A stretch of DNA of 64,000 nt from Ornithinimicrobium ciconiae. GTDB lineage: Bacteria; Actinomycetota; Actinomycetes; Actinomycetales; Dermatophilaceae. Positions 25,541 through 35,035 of the stretch are shown piece after piece. Location: positions 930,001 through 994,000 of the forward strand of contig NZ_CP041616.1 of NCBI RefSeq assembly GCF_007197575.1, written 5' to 3'. The position numbers and the translations under genes are program-made. Within the stretch, counting starts at the first letter, position 1. The number at the start of each line of letters is the position of its first letter. Below the pieces are notes generated by a model, which worked only from the letters and a program-made list of their open reading frames with translations, was not told the origin of the DNA and searched no databases.

Positions 25541-26482
25541 ATGACTCAGCCTGCCGCGGGCGCGCCCGGCGCCGTCCCCGCCGAGGCCGCGATCCCGACG
25601 ACCGAGACTGACGCGGTCGAGGTCCGTCCGGTCGGTCAGAAGCCGCGCACCGGTGTCTGGTGGCGGCACGCGCTGGCCATCCTGGCGCTGGTCTGGGCGC
25701 TGTTCCCGGTGATGTTCGTGGTCTCGGCCGCGCTCAACCCCGCCGGCACGCTGAACAGCGCCTCCCCGATCCCGACGTCCTTCTCGCTGAAGAACTTCAC
25801 CGATCTGTTCGACTCGGCGACCTTCCCGTTCTGGAGCTGGTTCCAGAACTCGCTGATCATTGCCGGCCTGGGCACCTTCTTCCAGGTCTTCATCGGTGCC
25901 GCGTCGGCCTTCGCCTTTTCCCGCCTGCGGTGGAAGGGGCGACGCCCGGGACTGCTGGCCCTGCTGCTGTCCCAGATGTTCCCGGCGCTGCTGGCCTTCC
26001 CGGCGCTCTACCTGATGTTCCTGCGCATTGGTGAGGTGATCCCGAGCATCGGACTCAACACGCTGTGGGGTCTGCTGTTGGTCTATCTGGGCGGCTCGAT
26101 GGGCGCGAACGTCTGGCTGCTCAAGGGCTACTTCGACACCATCCCCAAGGAGCTCGACGAGGCCGCCATGATGGACGGCGCCAGCCACGCACGGATCTTC
26201 TTCACGATGACCCTGCGGCTGGTCGCACCCATCCTCGCGACGGTGGGCATCCTGGCGTTCGTGGCGCTGTGGGGCGAGTTCATGCTGGCCAGCATCTTCC
26301 TGCTCGACCAGGAGCGCCGCACCCTCGGCGTCGGGCTCTACTCGCTCAACCTGGCCGACCGCAACAAGTACTTCGGGATGTTCTGCGCCGGGGCGCTGAT
26401 CGCCTCGCTGCCTCCTGTGGCGGTCTACCTGTCCCTGCAGAAGCAGCTCATCGGCGGGCTCACCCAGGGCTCGGTCAAGTAG
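25541..26482 (+). CDS. malG: Maltose-type ABC transporter permease MalG
   Basis: Second permease of the importer, 313 residues with six membrane helices and the EAA loop KELDEAAMMDGASHARIFFTMTL. The hydrophilic N-terminus of about 35 residues precedes helix 1 (HALAILALVWALFPVMFVVSAAL). The C-terminal SLQKQLIGGLTQGSVK, with GGLTxGxxK, is the MalG tail that reaches the ATPase. Spaced 1 base from malF and 25 bases from lacI, so one operon. Confidence 0.92.
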   Translation: MTQPAAGAPGAVPAEAAIPTTETDAVEVRPVGQKPRTGVWWRHALAILALVWALFPVMFVVSAALNPAGTLNSASPIPTSFSLKNFTDLFDSATFPFWSWFQNSLIIAGLGTFFQVFIGAASAFAFSRLRWKGRRPGLLALLLSQMFPALLAFPALYLMFLRIGEVIPSIGLNTLWGLLLVYLGGSMGANVWLLKGYFDTIPKELDEAAMMDGASHARIFFTMTLRLVAPILATVGILAFVALWGEFMLASIFLLDQERRTLGVGLYSLNLADRNKYFGMFCAGALIASLPPVAVYLSLQKQLIGGLTQGSVK

Positions 26483-26507
26483 TGCCAGTGACCAGCGAAG
26501 GTGCCCG

Positions 26508-27512
26508 ATGAGCCGGCTCGCGGACCTGGCCCAGCACGCGGGCGTCAGTGAGGCGACGGTGAGCCGGGTGCTCAACGACCGTCCAGGCGTGGCGCCGGCG
26601 ACCCGGCAGGCCGTCCTCACCGCGCTCGACGTGCTCGGCTACGAACGCCCCAGCAAGCTGCGCCGCAACAGTGCCGGCCTGGTCGGCCTGGTGGTGCCCG
26701 AGCTGACCAACCCGATCTTTCCCGCCTTTGCGCAGGCGGTGGAGACCCGGCTGGCGGCCGCCAACTACACCCCGGTCCTGTGCACCCAGGTGCCCGGTGG
26801 GATGCACGAGGACGACTACGTCCAGATGCTGCTCGACCGCGGCGTGGCCAGCATCATCTTCATCAGCGGCTACCACGCCGACACCAAGGCCGGGATCGAG
26901 CGCTACGTGGCGCTGCGTGAGCGGGGACTGCCGATCGCTCTGCTGAACGGCTGGCGCGCCGGCATCGAGGCAAGCTTCATCTCCAACGACGACGTCGCGG
27001 GGATGCACCTGGCGGTGCGGCACCTGCGCGATCTCGGGCACACCCGCATCGCGCTGGCCACCGGCCCGGCCCGCTACGTGCCGGTGCAGCGCAAGACTGA
27101 CGGCTACCGGGCCGCGATGGATGAGCTCCTGCCGGGGGCGGAGCAGTTCGTCCAGAAGACCCTCTTCACGGTGGAGGGCGGCGCGGCTGCCGGGCGGAAG
27201 CTCTTCGAGCAGGGTGTCACCGCCGTGGTCTGCGGCTCGGACATCATGGCGCTGGGAGTGGTGCGCGCGGCGCGCCAGGACGGACTCCGCGTGCCCGAGG
27301 ACGTCTCGGTGATCGGATCCGATGACTCGCAGCTGATCGGCTTCACCGACCCGCCGCTGACGACCGTGCGGCAGGACGTCGAGTCGATGAGCGAGGCCGC
27401 CGTGACCGCCATCCTGGAGGAGATCCAGGGCGAGGAGGTCGTGCACCGCGAGTATCTCTTTGCCCCAGAACTGATCCTGCGTCGTTCGACCGGTGCGGCC
27501 CCCACGACCTGA
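26508..27512 (+). CDS. LacI family transcriptional regulator
   Basis: A 334-residue repressor. The N-terminal HTH is MSRLADLAQHAGVSEATVSRVLNDRPG with hinge helix, followed by the periplasmic-binding-like sensor domain (LVGLVVPELTNPIFPAF; ISNDDVAGMHLAVRHL; VIGSDDSQLIGFTDPPLTTVRQD). Fourth gene of the maltose-type operon with GAAGGTG as ribosome site. It most likely represses malE from the palindrome at 22318 and is relieved by an imported sugar; inference from position. Confidence 0.9.
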   Translation: MSRLADLAQHAGVSEATVSRVLNDRPGVAPATRQAVLTALDVLGYERPSKLRRNSAGLVGLVVPELTNPIFPAFAQAVETRLAAANYTPVLCTQVPGGMHEDDYVQMLLDRGVASIIFISGYHADTKAGIERYVALRERGLPIALLNGWRAGIEASFISNDDVAGMHLAVRHLRDLGHTRIALATGPARYVPVQRKTDGYRAAMDELLPGAEQFVQKTLFTVEGGAAAGRKLFEQGVTAVVCGSDIMALGVVRAARQDGLRVPEDVSVIGSDDSQLIGFTDPPLTTVRQDVESMSEAAVTAILEEIQGEEVVHREYLFAPELILRRSTGAAPTT

Positions 27513-27535
27513 GCCGGGGACGCCGTGACTCGTGG

Positions 27536-28300
27536 TCAGCGGGCGTTGCGCATCGCCCACAGCGCGCGCAGCAGCCTGAGCACCGCACGCTCGTTGTCCA
27601 CCCGATGACGGGCCAGGGTCTGGCCAGGGCCCACGCGCACGGTCAGGTCGGTCGGCGCTAGGTCCTGAAAGGCTCGCTCGTCCGTGACGTCGTCGCCGAC
27701 ATAAAAGGTGGCGTCGACCTGCCGGGCAGCAGCCAGGTCGCGCAGGGCGACCCCCTTGCCGACGTGTCGGACGGCGAGCTCCAGGACCTGTTTGCCGGGA
27801 GTGGCCTGCAGGTCCGGGTGGCGGCCGGCCACGTCCTGGCCGGCACGCAGCGCGGTGGCCGCCGCGTCCTCGGGCAGACCCCGGGTGTGCAGCACCAGCG
27901 AGTGCGGTTTGCGCTCGAGGCGGGCCAGCGGATGGGCGCGCAGCACGTCGGTGAGCTCGGCCTCAAGAGCGGCGAAGCGAGCCCGCTCACGGGGGCCCGG
28001 TTGCGGAGCGGGCTCCTCGTAGGAGGTTTCCACGCCGTGACTGCCCACGAGCAGGACCGGATCGGACACGCCCGTGAGCTGACGCAGGGTCGACAGGTCC
28101 CGTCCCGAGACCACAGCCACCACCGTGTCCGAGAGGCGAGCCAGGTCGGTGAGCACGTCCAGGCTGCCCGGCAGGGCCCGCGCGGCCATGGGTTCGTCGA
28201 CCAGCGGGGCGAGGGTGCCGTCGAAGTCGACGGCGATCAGGACCCGGGGGAGGGTCGCGAACTGCTCCAGCGCCTGGAGCAGCGCAGTTGCCCCGCTCAT
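27536..28300 (-). CDS. otsB: Trehalose-6-phosphate phosphatase
   Basis: HAD-family phosphatase, second step of trehalose synthesis. 254 residues; HAD motif I VDFDGTLAPLV with the nucleophile and acid Asp pair, motif II VVSGRD, motif III Lys in the VGKGVALRDLAA stretch and motif IV YVGDDVTDERAF. It overlaps the otsA stop by 4 bases, so translation is coupled. Convergent with the lacI gene. Trehalose acts as osmolyte and, in actinobacteria, as cell-envelope precursor. Confidence 0.93.
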   Translation of the reverse strand: MSGATALLQALEQFATLPRVLIAVDFDGTLAPLVDEPMAARALPGSLDVLTDLARLSDTVVAVVSGRDLSTLRQLTGVSDPVLLVGSHGVETSYEEPAPQPGPRERARFAALEAELTDVLRAHPLARLERKPHSLVLHTRGLPEDAAATALRAGQDVAGRHPDLQATPGKQVLELAVRHVGKGVALRDLAAARQVDATFYVGDDVTDERAFQDLAPTDLTVRVGPGQTLARHRVDNERAVLRLLRALWAMRNAR

Positions 28301-29751
28301 CCGCGGGACGGCTTCCCGGGGGCGGCTTCCAGCGCGTCGAGGTAGCGACGGGCCCAGGCGTGCACATCATGGGTGCGCACCCGTCGACGCATGGCCAGCA
28401 TGCGCTTGCGCAGTGCGGCCGGGTCCTCGCGCATGGCGCGCAGGATGGTCTGCTTCAGGCCGACGATGTCGTGCGGGTTGCACAGGAACGCCTGGCTCAG
28501 CTCCTGAGCGGCACCGGTGAACTCGCTGAGGACCAAGGCGCCGCCACCGTCCCAGCGACTGGCGGCATACTCCTTGGCGACGAGATTCATGCCGTCCCGC
28601 AGGGGGGTGACCAGCAGGACGTCGGCGGCGAGATAGAGCGCGGCCATCTCCTCGCGGGGGTAGGAGTGGTGCAGATAGTGCACGGCGCTGGCCCCGATGC
28701 CGGAGAAGTCGCCGTTGATCCGGCCCACCTGTCCATCGATCTGACTGCGCAGCTCCTGGTAGGCCCGCACCCGCTCACGGCTCGGCGTCGCGATCTGCAG
28801 CAGGGTGACGTCCGGCGTGGTGATCTCTCCGTCAGCAAAGAGCTCGGAGATCGCTCGCAGCCGGTGCCGGATGCCCTTGGTGTAGTCGAGACGGTCCACG
28901 CCCAGCAGCACCGTCTGCGGATCGCCGAGGGATGCCCGGATCTCGGCGGCCCGGTGGCGCACCGCCGGCTCCCTGGCGAGCTCGTCCATGGAGGTGAAGT
29001 CGATCGAGATCGGCACCGCGCCCGTGCGGACCCGGCGCGGCTCCGCGCCCAGCAGGTCGTCGTCGGCACCGGCCCAGGAGACGACGTCTCCGGTGGAGGT
29101 GGTGCCCAGGAGCTGATGGCAGGCCCGCATGAAGTTGCCGGCGTCGTTGGTGCGCTGGAAGCCCAGGAAGTCGGCGCCGAGGAGGCCGCGGAGGACGGAG
29201 CGGCCCCAGGGCAACTGCCCAAACAACTCGACCGGCGGGAACGGGATGTGGTTGAACCAGCCGATCCTGAGGTCGGGGCGCGCTGCCCGGAGCATGCTGG
29301 GCACCAGCTGGAGCTGGTAGTCGTGGATCCACACCGTCGCTCCCGGGGCGGCCAGGTCGGCGACCGCCTCGGCGAACCGGGTGTTGATGCGCTCGTAGGC
29401 GGCCCACCACCGGCGTCGGTAGCGCGGCGGCACGATGACGTCGTGATAGAGCGGCCACAGGGTCTCGTTGCTGAAGCCCTCGTAGTAATCCTGGATCTCG
29501 GTGACGGTCAGCATCAGCGGGTGCAGTCGGATGCCGTCCCGGTCGAAGGGGGCGATCTCGTCGGTGGGGTCGCCGGCCCACCCGACCCAGGCGGCCCGGC
29601 GTCCCTGCATCACCGGGTCCATGGCGCTCACCAGCCCGCCGGGGCTGGTCTGCCAGTGCGCCGAACCATCTGCCTCGACGACCCGGTCGACCGGCAGGCG
29701 GTTTGCCGCCACGACGAAGTCGAAGGTGCCTGCCGCGGAAACCAAAACCAC
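28297..29751 (-). CDS. otsA: Trehalose-6-phosphate synthase
   Basis: GT20 glycosyltransferase joining UDP-glucose (or ADP-glucose) to glucose-6-phosphate. 484 residues. Recognised by [12 protein letters not shown] at the N-terminus, [54 protein letters not shown] and the nucleotide-sugar motif [14 protein letters not shown]. The GTG start follows AGGA; transcribed together with otsB. The divergent neighbour is a Ser/Thr kinase, with 189 bases between. Confidence 0.94.
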   Translation of the reverse strand: MVLVSAAGTFDFVVAANRLPVDRVVEADGSAHWQTSPGGLVSAMDPVMQGRRAAWVGWAGDPTDEIAPFDRDGIRLHPLMLTVTEIQDYYEGFSNETLWPLYHDVIVPPRYRRRWWAAYERINTRFAEAVADLAAPGATVWIHDYQLQLVPSMLRAARPDLRIGWFNHIPFPPVELFGQLPWGRSVLRGLLGADFLGFQRTNDAGNFMRACHQLLGTTSTGDVVSWAGADDDLLGAEPRRVRTGAVPISIDFTSMDELAREPAVRHRAAEIRASLGDPQTVLLGVDRLDYTKGIRHRLRAISELFADGEITTPDVTLLQIATPSRERVRAYQELRSQIDGQVGRINGDFSGIGASAVHYLHHSYPREEMAALYLAADVLLVTPLRDGMNLVAKEYAASRWDGGGALVLSEFTGAAQELSQAFLCNPHDIVGLKQTILRAMREDPAALRKRMLAMRRRVRTHDVHAWARRYLDALEAAPGKPSRG

Positions 29752-29927
29752 TCCTGTGCCGTCATATGGCCGTCAGATCGCGAGGACGAACGGTCATCAG
29801 GTCGTGAGGGAAACCATCCTGGTGCCCCGATCGTTGCTGTCCTTCGAGCCTAGTCGGAGCCCTGGCATCCCGCGATCCGCGGGGTGGTGGGCACGCGAGT
29901 TGGCACTGTTGTGACCAGGAGACGCAA

Positions 29928-29933
29928 TACGGT
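29928..29933 (+). promoter_or_regulatory. -10 box of a leaderless kinase promoter
   Basis: TACGGT, 7 bases before the kinase ATG at 29941. No ribosome site lies between. Confidence 0.45.
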
Positions 29934-29940
29934 GGAGACC

Positions 29941-31896
29941 ATGAGCCCGGAGACCACGCCCCTCGGTGGGCACGCCGAGGGTGTCCCGCAGACGCCACGG
30001 CGTCTCGGGATCTACACCCTCGGCAGGCGCCTGGGTGAGGGTGGCATGGGCGTCGTCTATCGCGCCCGGCCCGATGGCGGACCCGAGGACGGCAGCAGGG
30101 ACGTGGCCATCAAGGTGCTGCGCCCGCACATCGCCCACGACCCCGATGCCCGGACCCGGCTCTCCCGCGAGGTGGCCACCCTGTCGCGGGTCAGCAGTCC
30201 ACGGGTCGCCGCTGTCCTGGACGCCGACACCGAGGGCCCGGCGCCCTATATCGTCACCGAGTTCGTCCCCGGGCCACCGCTGGACCACGTGGTGTCCGCG
30301 GAGGGGCCGGTCACCGGTGCAGCCCTGGTGGACCTCGGACGCGGCCTCTCCGAGGCGTTGACCGCGATCCACGGCGTCGGGATCGTCCACCGCGACCTCA
30401 AGCCGGGCAACGTCCTCATGGTCGGCCCCGACCCGGTGGTGATCGACTTCGGCATCGCGCAGGTCGCCGACGACGTCCGGCTGACGATGACCGGACTGGT
30501 GATGGGCACACCTGGTTATCTCTCGCCCGAGGTCGTCGAGGGCGGTGCCGTCACCGAGGCGACCGACTGGTGGGGCTGGGCGGCAACCCTCGCCTTCGCC
30601 AACAGCGGCACGCCGCCGTTTGGTCGTGGGCCCATGAGCGTCGTCCTGGATCGGGTGATCCGCGGCCGCACCCAGCTCGACGACGTCGACCCCGCGATCC
30701 GCCCGCTGCTCGCGGCCGCCCTGGACCCAGAGCCCGAGCGACGGCCACACAGCGACGAGGTCATGCGCGCGCTGGAGCTCTACGCCGCTCACCGTCCGGT
30801 GACCGAGGCGCTGACCGTGCGGGTCCGGAGCGCAGGTGTGCGCCCTGCCCCGGATGCTGATGACACCCAGGTCCATGCCAGGACCGATGCCGTTTCCGGC
30901 GACAGCTGGTCGCCGCACACGGCGGTGACCCCGCGGGTGGACCCGACACGCGTCCAGCCGATGGCGCCCACTCCCCAGACCCGTCAGGCGCCGCTCCAGC
31001 GACCAGCCGGGCAGGGTGCCGGACAGGCCGGACCTGCCGGAGGGTATGCCGCACCGCTGGGACGCTCCTATCCTGCCCCGGCCGGTCAGCCGAATGGGCC
31101 GGGCGCCGGACAGCGCACGGCGGGAAGCGCTCCTCGCCCGAGCAGCCCGCAACCGGTCCACGGCAATCAGGGGCCCTACGCCTCGCAGGGCCCCGTGCCT
31201 TACACGGCCGGCGGGCAGTCGCCCTACGCCGCCCCGGGGCCCCAGGGCTTCGGCCAGCCGGCACGCGGCCCGGACCCACGCATCGGACGACCGATGCGCA
31301 CCGGGACCCTGGCCACCGGACTGGTGGCGTTGGTCGGCATCGCCGCCGTGGCGCCGCTGCTCGCCTGGGGACTGCTGGTCATCTGGTCGGTCGCGGCTCG
31401 AGCGGTCGACCACGTGGTGACCTCTCTGGTGCTGCGTCGCCACGAGGCCGGCCCACGCCGCTCGGACATGCCGGTCACTGTGCTGACCAGTCCCTGGCAC
31501 CTGTTCGTGGCGGCCCTGTCCACCGGGCTGGCACTGTTGCTCCCGGTCGCGTTCGCCATTGCGGCGACCGTCATCACCGCAGGGGGACTGACCGAGTCCG
31601 GACTGCTGCAGGTGGGCGTCGCCGACTCGCTCCCCATGGCGGTGGGCAGCCTGCTGGGCATGCTGATGGCCTGGTGGGGGCCCGGCGGGCTCGCCCTGCG
31701 CCGCGGCTCCCGCACCATGGTGCGCTCTGTGCTGCCGCACCCCACGATCACCACCGCGGTGGCTGGTGTGCTGCTCGTCGGCGGTCTGGCACTCCTGGTC
31801 TGGGCGCTGCTCCAGGGCAACCAGGTGTCCTGGTGGCCGACCACCTGGGATGCACCGCCGTTCCTGGACCTGATCCCGCAGGCACTTCGGCCCTGA
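29941..31896 (+). CDS. Membrane Ser/Thr protein kinase
   Basis: A 651-residue Hanks-type kinase. Catalytic domain about residues 24-300: Gly loop LGEGGMGVVYRA, Lys58 in VAIKVLR, catalytic loop HRDLKPGN (Asp152), DFG Asp169 and GTPGYLSPEVV. Then a Pro/Gln/Gly-rich linker of about 150 residues and a C-terminal part with about four membrane helices (GLVALVGIAAVAPLLAWGLLVIW; FVAALSTGLALLLPVAF; a third around LPMAVGSLLGMLMAW; VAGVLLVGGLALLVWALL). Most actinobacterial kinases have one helix and an outside sensor (PASTA); here the polytopic segment replaces it. ATG 29941 is preferred because of the -10 box 7 bases upstream. Confidence 0.9.
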   Translation: MSPETTPLGGHAEGVPQTPRRLGIYTLGRRLGEGGMGVVYRARPDGGPEDGSRDVAIKVLRPHIAHDPDARTRLSREVATLSRVSSPRVAAVLDADTEGPAPYIVTEFVPGPPLDHVVSAEGPVTGAALVDLGRGLSEALTAIHGVGIVHRDLKPGNVLMVGPDPVVIDFGIAQVADDVRLTMTGLVMGTPGYLSPEVVEGGAVTEATDWWGWAATLAFANSGTPPFGRGPMSVVLDRVIRGRTQLDDVDPAIRPLLAAALDPEPERRPHSDEVMRALELYAAHRPVTEALTVRVRSAGVRPAPDADDTQVHARTDAVSGDSWSPHTAVTPRVDPTRVQPMAPTPQTRQAPLQRPAGQGAGQAGPAGGYAAPLGRSYPAPAGQPNGPGAGQRTAGSAPRPSSPQPVHGNQGPYASQGPVPYTAGGQSPYAAPGPQGFGQPARGPDPRIGRPMRTGTLATGLVALVGIAAVAPLLAWGLLVIWSVAARAVDHVVTSLVLRRHEAGPRRSDMPVTVLTSPWHLFVAALSTGLALLLPVAFAIAATVITAGGLTESGLLQVGVADSLPMAVGSLLGMLMAWWGPGGLALRRGSRTMVRSVLPHPTITTAVAGVLLVGGLALLVWALLQGNQVSWWPTTWDAPPFLDLIPQALRP

Positions 31897-31904
31897 AGTT
31901 TTTT
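31884..31904 (+). terminator. Weak intrinsic terminator at the kinase stop
   Basis: ACTTC-GGCCCT-GAAGT stem of 5 bp around the kinase stop, followed by six Ts. Short stem, so low certainty. Confidence 0.35.
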
Positions 31905-32045
31905 CCGGGGCGTGACCTGCACAGAAGTCTCGATTGTCCACAACCTGCCTCCGCTAGGGCCACAACTGTGGTTAGTCTGGGCACTTCGGTTCGCCCCCTG
32001 CGGACCACAACTGCATAGGCCAGAGCACACCCACGGCGTGTGCCC

Positions 32046-32210
32046 CTGAGGCGCCGAACCTCGTCACCAGGGCACGCATCCCGGACCGTCCGGGCGCCAG
32101 ACGAGGATGGGGAACCCACCATCGACGCCCGCTGCGGCGTCTTGGGGTGAAGCCGCGTCAGCGGCCGGGCACCTGACCGCCCGAACCCGACAGCTAACTC
32201 CGTAGGCGCA
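32046..32210 (+). promoter_or_regulatory. c-di-AMP (ydaO/yuaA) riboswitch
   Basis: Conserved cores are visible in order: GGCGCCGAACCTCGTC with its partner GACGAGGATGGGGAACCCA, TTGGGGTGAAGCCGCG with the paired CAGCGG, and CCCGACAGCTAACTCCGTAGGCG closing P1. These match the ydaO motif consensus. It lies directly upstream of the Rpf-type transglycosylase gene, the classic actinobacterial target, where c-di-AMP turns expression off. A promoter must lie between 31905 and 32045 (TAGTCT at 31973 is one candidate). Confidence 0.9.
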
Positions 32211-32232
32211 CTGTCAGGAAGGTTCATCCACC

Positions 32233-32973
32233 ATGGCAACTGCCAAGCATCGCGCACCCCGCAAGCCCATCGCCCGACGAGTCGGAGGACTGACCGTCGC
32301 CGCTGCCGTGGCTGTGGCGGGCATCGGTCTCACCGCCCCGGGTGCCAGCGCCGAGTCCGTCTGGGACCGCGTCGCCGCCTGTGAGTCCGGTGGCAACTGG
32401 TCGATCAACACCGGCAACGGCTTCTATGGGGGTCTCCAGTTCCACCCCCAGACCTGGACCGGGTTCGGCGGTGGCGCCTACGCCCCCTATGCCCACCAGG
32501 CCACCAAGTCCCAGCAGATCACCATCGCCCAGAAGGTCCTCGCGGTCCAGGGCCCGGGCGCCTGGCCGGTCTGCTCCGTGCGAGCCGGGCTGACGCGGGA
32601 CAACGGCGGTGCCACCCCCGCTCCGAGTCCTGCGCCCGCCCCCGCCCCCGCCCAGCCGAGGGACAACGGCTCCGCCTCACGCGGCGGGGGGCACTCAGCG
32701 ATGGCGCCACTGGCGCGCGACGGCATCCGCGGACCGCTGACCACCACGGCCATCCAGCGCTGGGTCGGCACCTACCAGGACGGCATCTTCGGTCCGATCA
32801 CGACGCGGGCCCTGCAGACCAAGGTCGGTGCCTATCCCGACGGGATCTGGGGCCCGAAGTCCCAGGCGGCGCTGCAGGACTACCTCGGCCTCTCCCGCGA
32901 CGGGTCGACCTTCATGAACTACCGGACGGTCCTCGCCCTGCAGAAGCACTTGAACGCCAACGTCATCGGCTGA
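32233..32973 (+). CDS. Rpf-like transglycosylase with C-terminal peptidoglycan-binding repeats
   Basis: Secreted muralytic enzyme of the resuscitation-promoting factor type. 246 residues: signal peptide (basic start, [20 protein letters not shown], cleavage about residue 40), the Rpf lysozyme-like domain about 41-120 with catalytic Glu51 in AACESGGNW and [18 protein letters not shown], a Pro/Ala linker, then a C-terminal region of repeated GIxGPxTxxAxQxxVG units (peptidoglycan-binding type 1-like). It is controlled by the c-di-AMP riboswitch upstream; ribosome site GGAAGG. Remodels cell wall during growth or resuscitation. Confidence 0.92.
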   Translation: MATAKHRAPRKPIARRVGGLTVAAAVAVAGIGLTAPGASAESVWDRVAACESGGNWSINTGNGFYGGLQFHPQTWTGFGGGAYAPYAHQATKSQQITIAQKVLAVQGPGAWPVCSVRAGLTRDNGGATPAPSPAPAPAPAQPRDNGSASRGGGHSAMAPLARDGIRGPLTTTAIQRWVGTYQDGIFGPITTRALQTKVGAYPDGIWGPKSQAALQDYLGLSRDGSTFMNYRTVLALQKHLNANVIG

Positions 32974-32983
32974 GCTGACCGCG

Positions 32984-33028
32984 ACGTTGCGCGCCCGGTG
33001 CGAGTCCCTGGCACCGGGCCCGCAACGT
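32984..33028 (+). terminator. Terminator of the rpf-like gene
   Basis: ACGTTGCG and CCCGGTGC pair with GCACCGGG and CGCAACGT across a 2x2 mismatch (32984-33001 with 33011-33028), followed by TTT. Confidence 0.75.
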
Positions 33029-33124
33029 TTCGGCCAAGGCGGTGCGGATGCCGACAGGCAGGTAGCATCGTCGTCGTTGCCGCCCGCCGTGGTCGGCTCC
33101 TGCGTCGCTGCCCAGCAGCGGCAC

Positions 33125-33200
33125 GCCCCTGTAGCTCAGTTGGTAGAGCATCCGCCTTGTAAGCGGACGGTCGCGGGTTCGACTCCTGTCGGGGGCTCCA
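33125..33200 (+). tRNA. tRNA-Thr (anticodon TGT)
   Basis: 76 bases with encoded CCA. Acceptor stem GCCCCTG pairs with CGGGGGC; D arm AGCTCAGTTGGTAGAGCA; anticodon stem-loop TCCGC-CTTGTAA-GCGGA gives TGT (reads ACA); T arm has the invariant GGTTCGA. Two G-T wobbles occur in the T stem. It borders the accessory tract and is a plausible integration site, although no duplicated 3' end was found in the window. Confidence 0.95.
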
Positions 33201-33280
33201 ACGGTCAGTGTCGAGGAGAGGTATGCCGGGTGGGTGGCATGGCCCTGGTGCGGCCTGGTCGGCCATCGCGGTGCACGTGC

Positions 33281-33324
33281 ACGCATCCTTCACACGTGCC
33301 CGCGCGGGAGCGTGAAGGATGCGT
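33281..33324. terminator. Hairpin after tRNA-Thr
   Basis: Perfect 13-bp arms (33281-33293 and 33312-33324, ACGCATCCTTCAC and its complement) around 18 bases that contain CCCGCGCGGG. It may terminate the tRNA transcript or mark the border of the element remnants. Confidence 0.55.
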
Positions 33325-33395
33325 TCAGCTGCATGGATCGCGGGTGCCCGCGCCGGGTCACCGTCGCGGCAGATACCACCCAGAGCCGGTGCCGG

Positions 33396-34121
33396 TGGCG
33401 TAGCCGGTGAGGCCACGCCCCGGGTCAGCGGTGCGGTCGAGCGGAAGGTCCAGGTCGTCACCATCGACGGGTCGGAGATGGTCGGGTCTCCGACGAGCTC
33501 CCACGCAGTGTTGCCCAAGGATCCGTACTGTCCAGCTGGGACGAAGGAGAAGGCCTGGTCCTGAGGAGTCAACGTCATGGTGACAGTCACTACCGAGGCC
33601 GTGCCAGCACCGGCGCGGGACAGGGACACCGGCACGGTGGTGGTCAACACTTCACGACCGGGGTCGGCCTGGGTGCGTGGGACGGTCCTCCTGGTGTCGT
33701 AGGTCGTGGCGTGGGCGAAGGGGCCGACCCACGTGTGCCAGCTCCTCGGGGCGTCAGGCCGCGAGCAACGGTCCCGAACGGAGACGCCTCGAACGTGACC
33801 GGCCCGATGTTGGCGGCCGTCAGATGCGATAGCGAGTTGGACAGGGCGATGCACTGTCCCTGGTTCGGGAACAGCGTGCCGAAGTCTTGCCAGCCGTCGG
33901 CCATGCAGTCGGCTCTGGACAGCGAAGCCGTCTCCAGCCGGAAGAAGCCGAACGAGCCGGCTGTCGGTGCCGTTCCAGATGGCCTTGTTCACGAAGTCCA
34001 AGGAGTGCGAACCCGGGGCCACATAGAAGACGCCATGGCCGAATGTCGGGTCGGCCATCGAGGCGTCGGCACGGGCGATGTCCGACAGGTAGAACCTGGT
34101 CGGACAGGTGTTGAACTCTAT
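33396..34121 (-). pseudogene. Decayed gene, probably secreted or surface protein
   Basis: Protein-like sequence on the minus strand that needs at least two frame changes. Segment 1 (about 34121-33965): YLSDIARADASMADPTFGHG, then GSHSLDFVNKAIWNGTDS. One base lost near 33965 shifts to a frame reading GSFGFFRLETASLSRADC, then MADGWQDFGTLFPNQGQC. A second shift near 33780 leads to segment 3: TTTVPVSLSRAGAGTASVVT, then QYGSLGNTAWELVGD. No family recognised; the composition suggests an exported beta-rich protein. Its 5' end is replaced by the transposase fragment, so the two read as one chimeric frame. Confidence 0.6.
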
Positions 34122-34811
34122 GGCCACCACTTCCACGCCGTCGCGCCAGGCCTGGGGTCGTTCGGCCAGCCAGGTCTTGAACGCCTTCTTGGAGCGGCCC
34201 TCAACCATGTCCAGTAACCGTGCTGGGCCGGTGCCCTCACGCACAGGGGTGAGGTCGATGATGACGGTGACGAACTTGTCGCCCTTGCGAGTATGCCGCC
34301 AAGCGTGCTCATCGACGCCGATGACCTGGACCCCGTCGAGGCGGTGCGGGTCGTCGATCAGAACACGCTTGCCCTCGGTCAGCACCGCGTCGTTGGCCGC
34401 GCTCCAGGACACCGCCAGACCTTCGGCGACCCTCGTCACGGTCAGGCGCTGGCACACGATGGCAACCAACGCCCAGGTCAGCCCGGCCCGGGAGATCTTC
34501 GCCCGCGGCTCGGCCGCCTTGGTCGTGTCCTGGCGCCACACGTGCCCACACCCGGTGTACTTGTACCTGCGCACCGTGACCAGCAACGTCGTCGGTCGCC
34601 ACCCGAACGGTTCGTGCGCCAACCGACGGACCACGGTGTCCCGCGGTACGCCCTGGCTGCCGCAGTTATGGCACCAGTCATCCGGTTCCACCACCCGGCA
34701 GGTCAGCACCGCACGCTCGGGCTCGATCAGCTGACCGGTCACCTCCAGGCCGAGCTCGTCCAGCCCGGTGAAGGTCGTCAAGTCAGGGGTCGTAAAGGTA
34801 GCGTCAGGCAT
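34122..34811 (-). pseudogene. ISL3-type transposase, 3' truncated
   Basis: First 230 residues of an ISL3-family DDE transposase (usual length about 420). Visible: N-terminal zinc-finger-like CxxC pairs (WCHNCGSQGV, KYTGCGHVW), the HTH region (LTVTRVAEGLAVSWSAANDAV) and the first catalytic Asp in VIGVDEHAWRH. Homology stops abruptly after WRDGVEVVA, where the active protein would continue with the second catalytic Asp; both remaining catalytic residues are missing. The frame runs on into an unrelated decayed gene at about 34121. Not functional. Confidence 0.85.
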
Positions 34812-34947
34812 CGTCGAGGTCTTCCTTGGTGGGCCAGTGTGAGAACTCCCATCATCGGAAGACCTGGACCCTCACCCCGACACCGACGCGCCCGCCCCGC
34901 CCGCCAAACTCAGCACCCCAGCCCTACACCCTCGTTCGTGAAGAGCC
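34122..34947 (-). mobile_element. ISL3-family insertion sequence remnant
   Basis: Contains the truncated transposase and its intact upstream end. Read on the minus strand from 34947 the end begins GGCTCTTCACGAACGAGG, the GGCTCTTC-type terminal inverted repeat of ISL3 elements. The other end and any target-site duplication are gone with the deletion at about 34121. Confidence 0.75.
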
Positions 34948-35035
34948 GGTTGACGGTCCCTTGAGGTGGTGTTAGCGTCGTGAGCGCGCCGCAGTCTCGT
35001 CAAGGGTACGGGACCCTCGGGGAAGGAGGCGCAAC

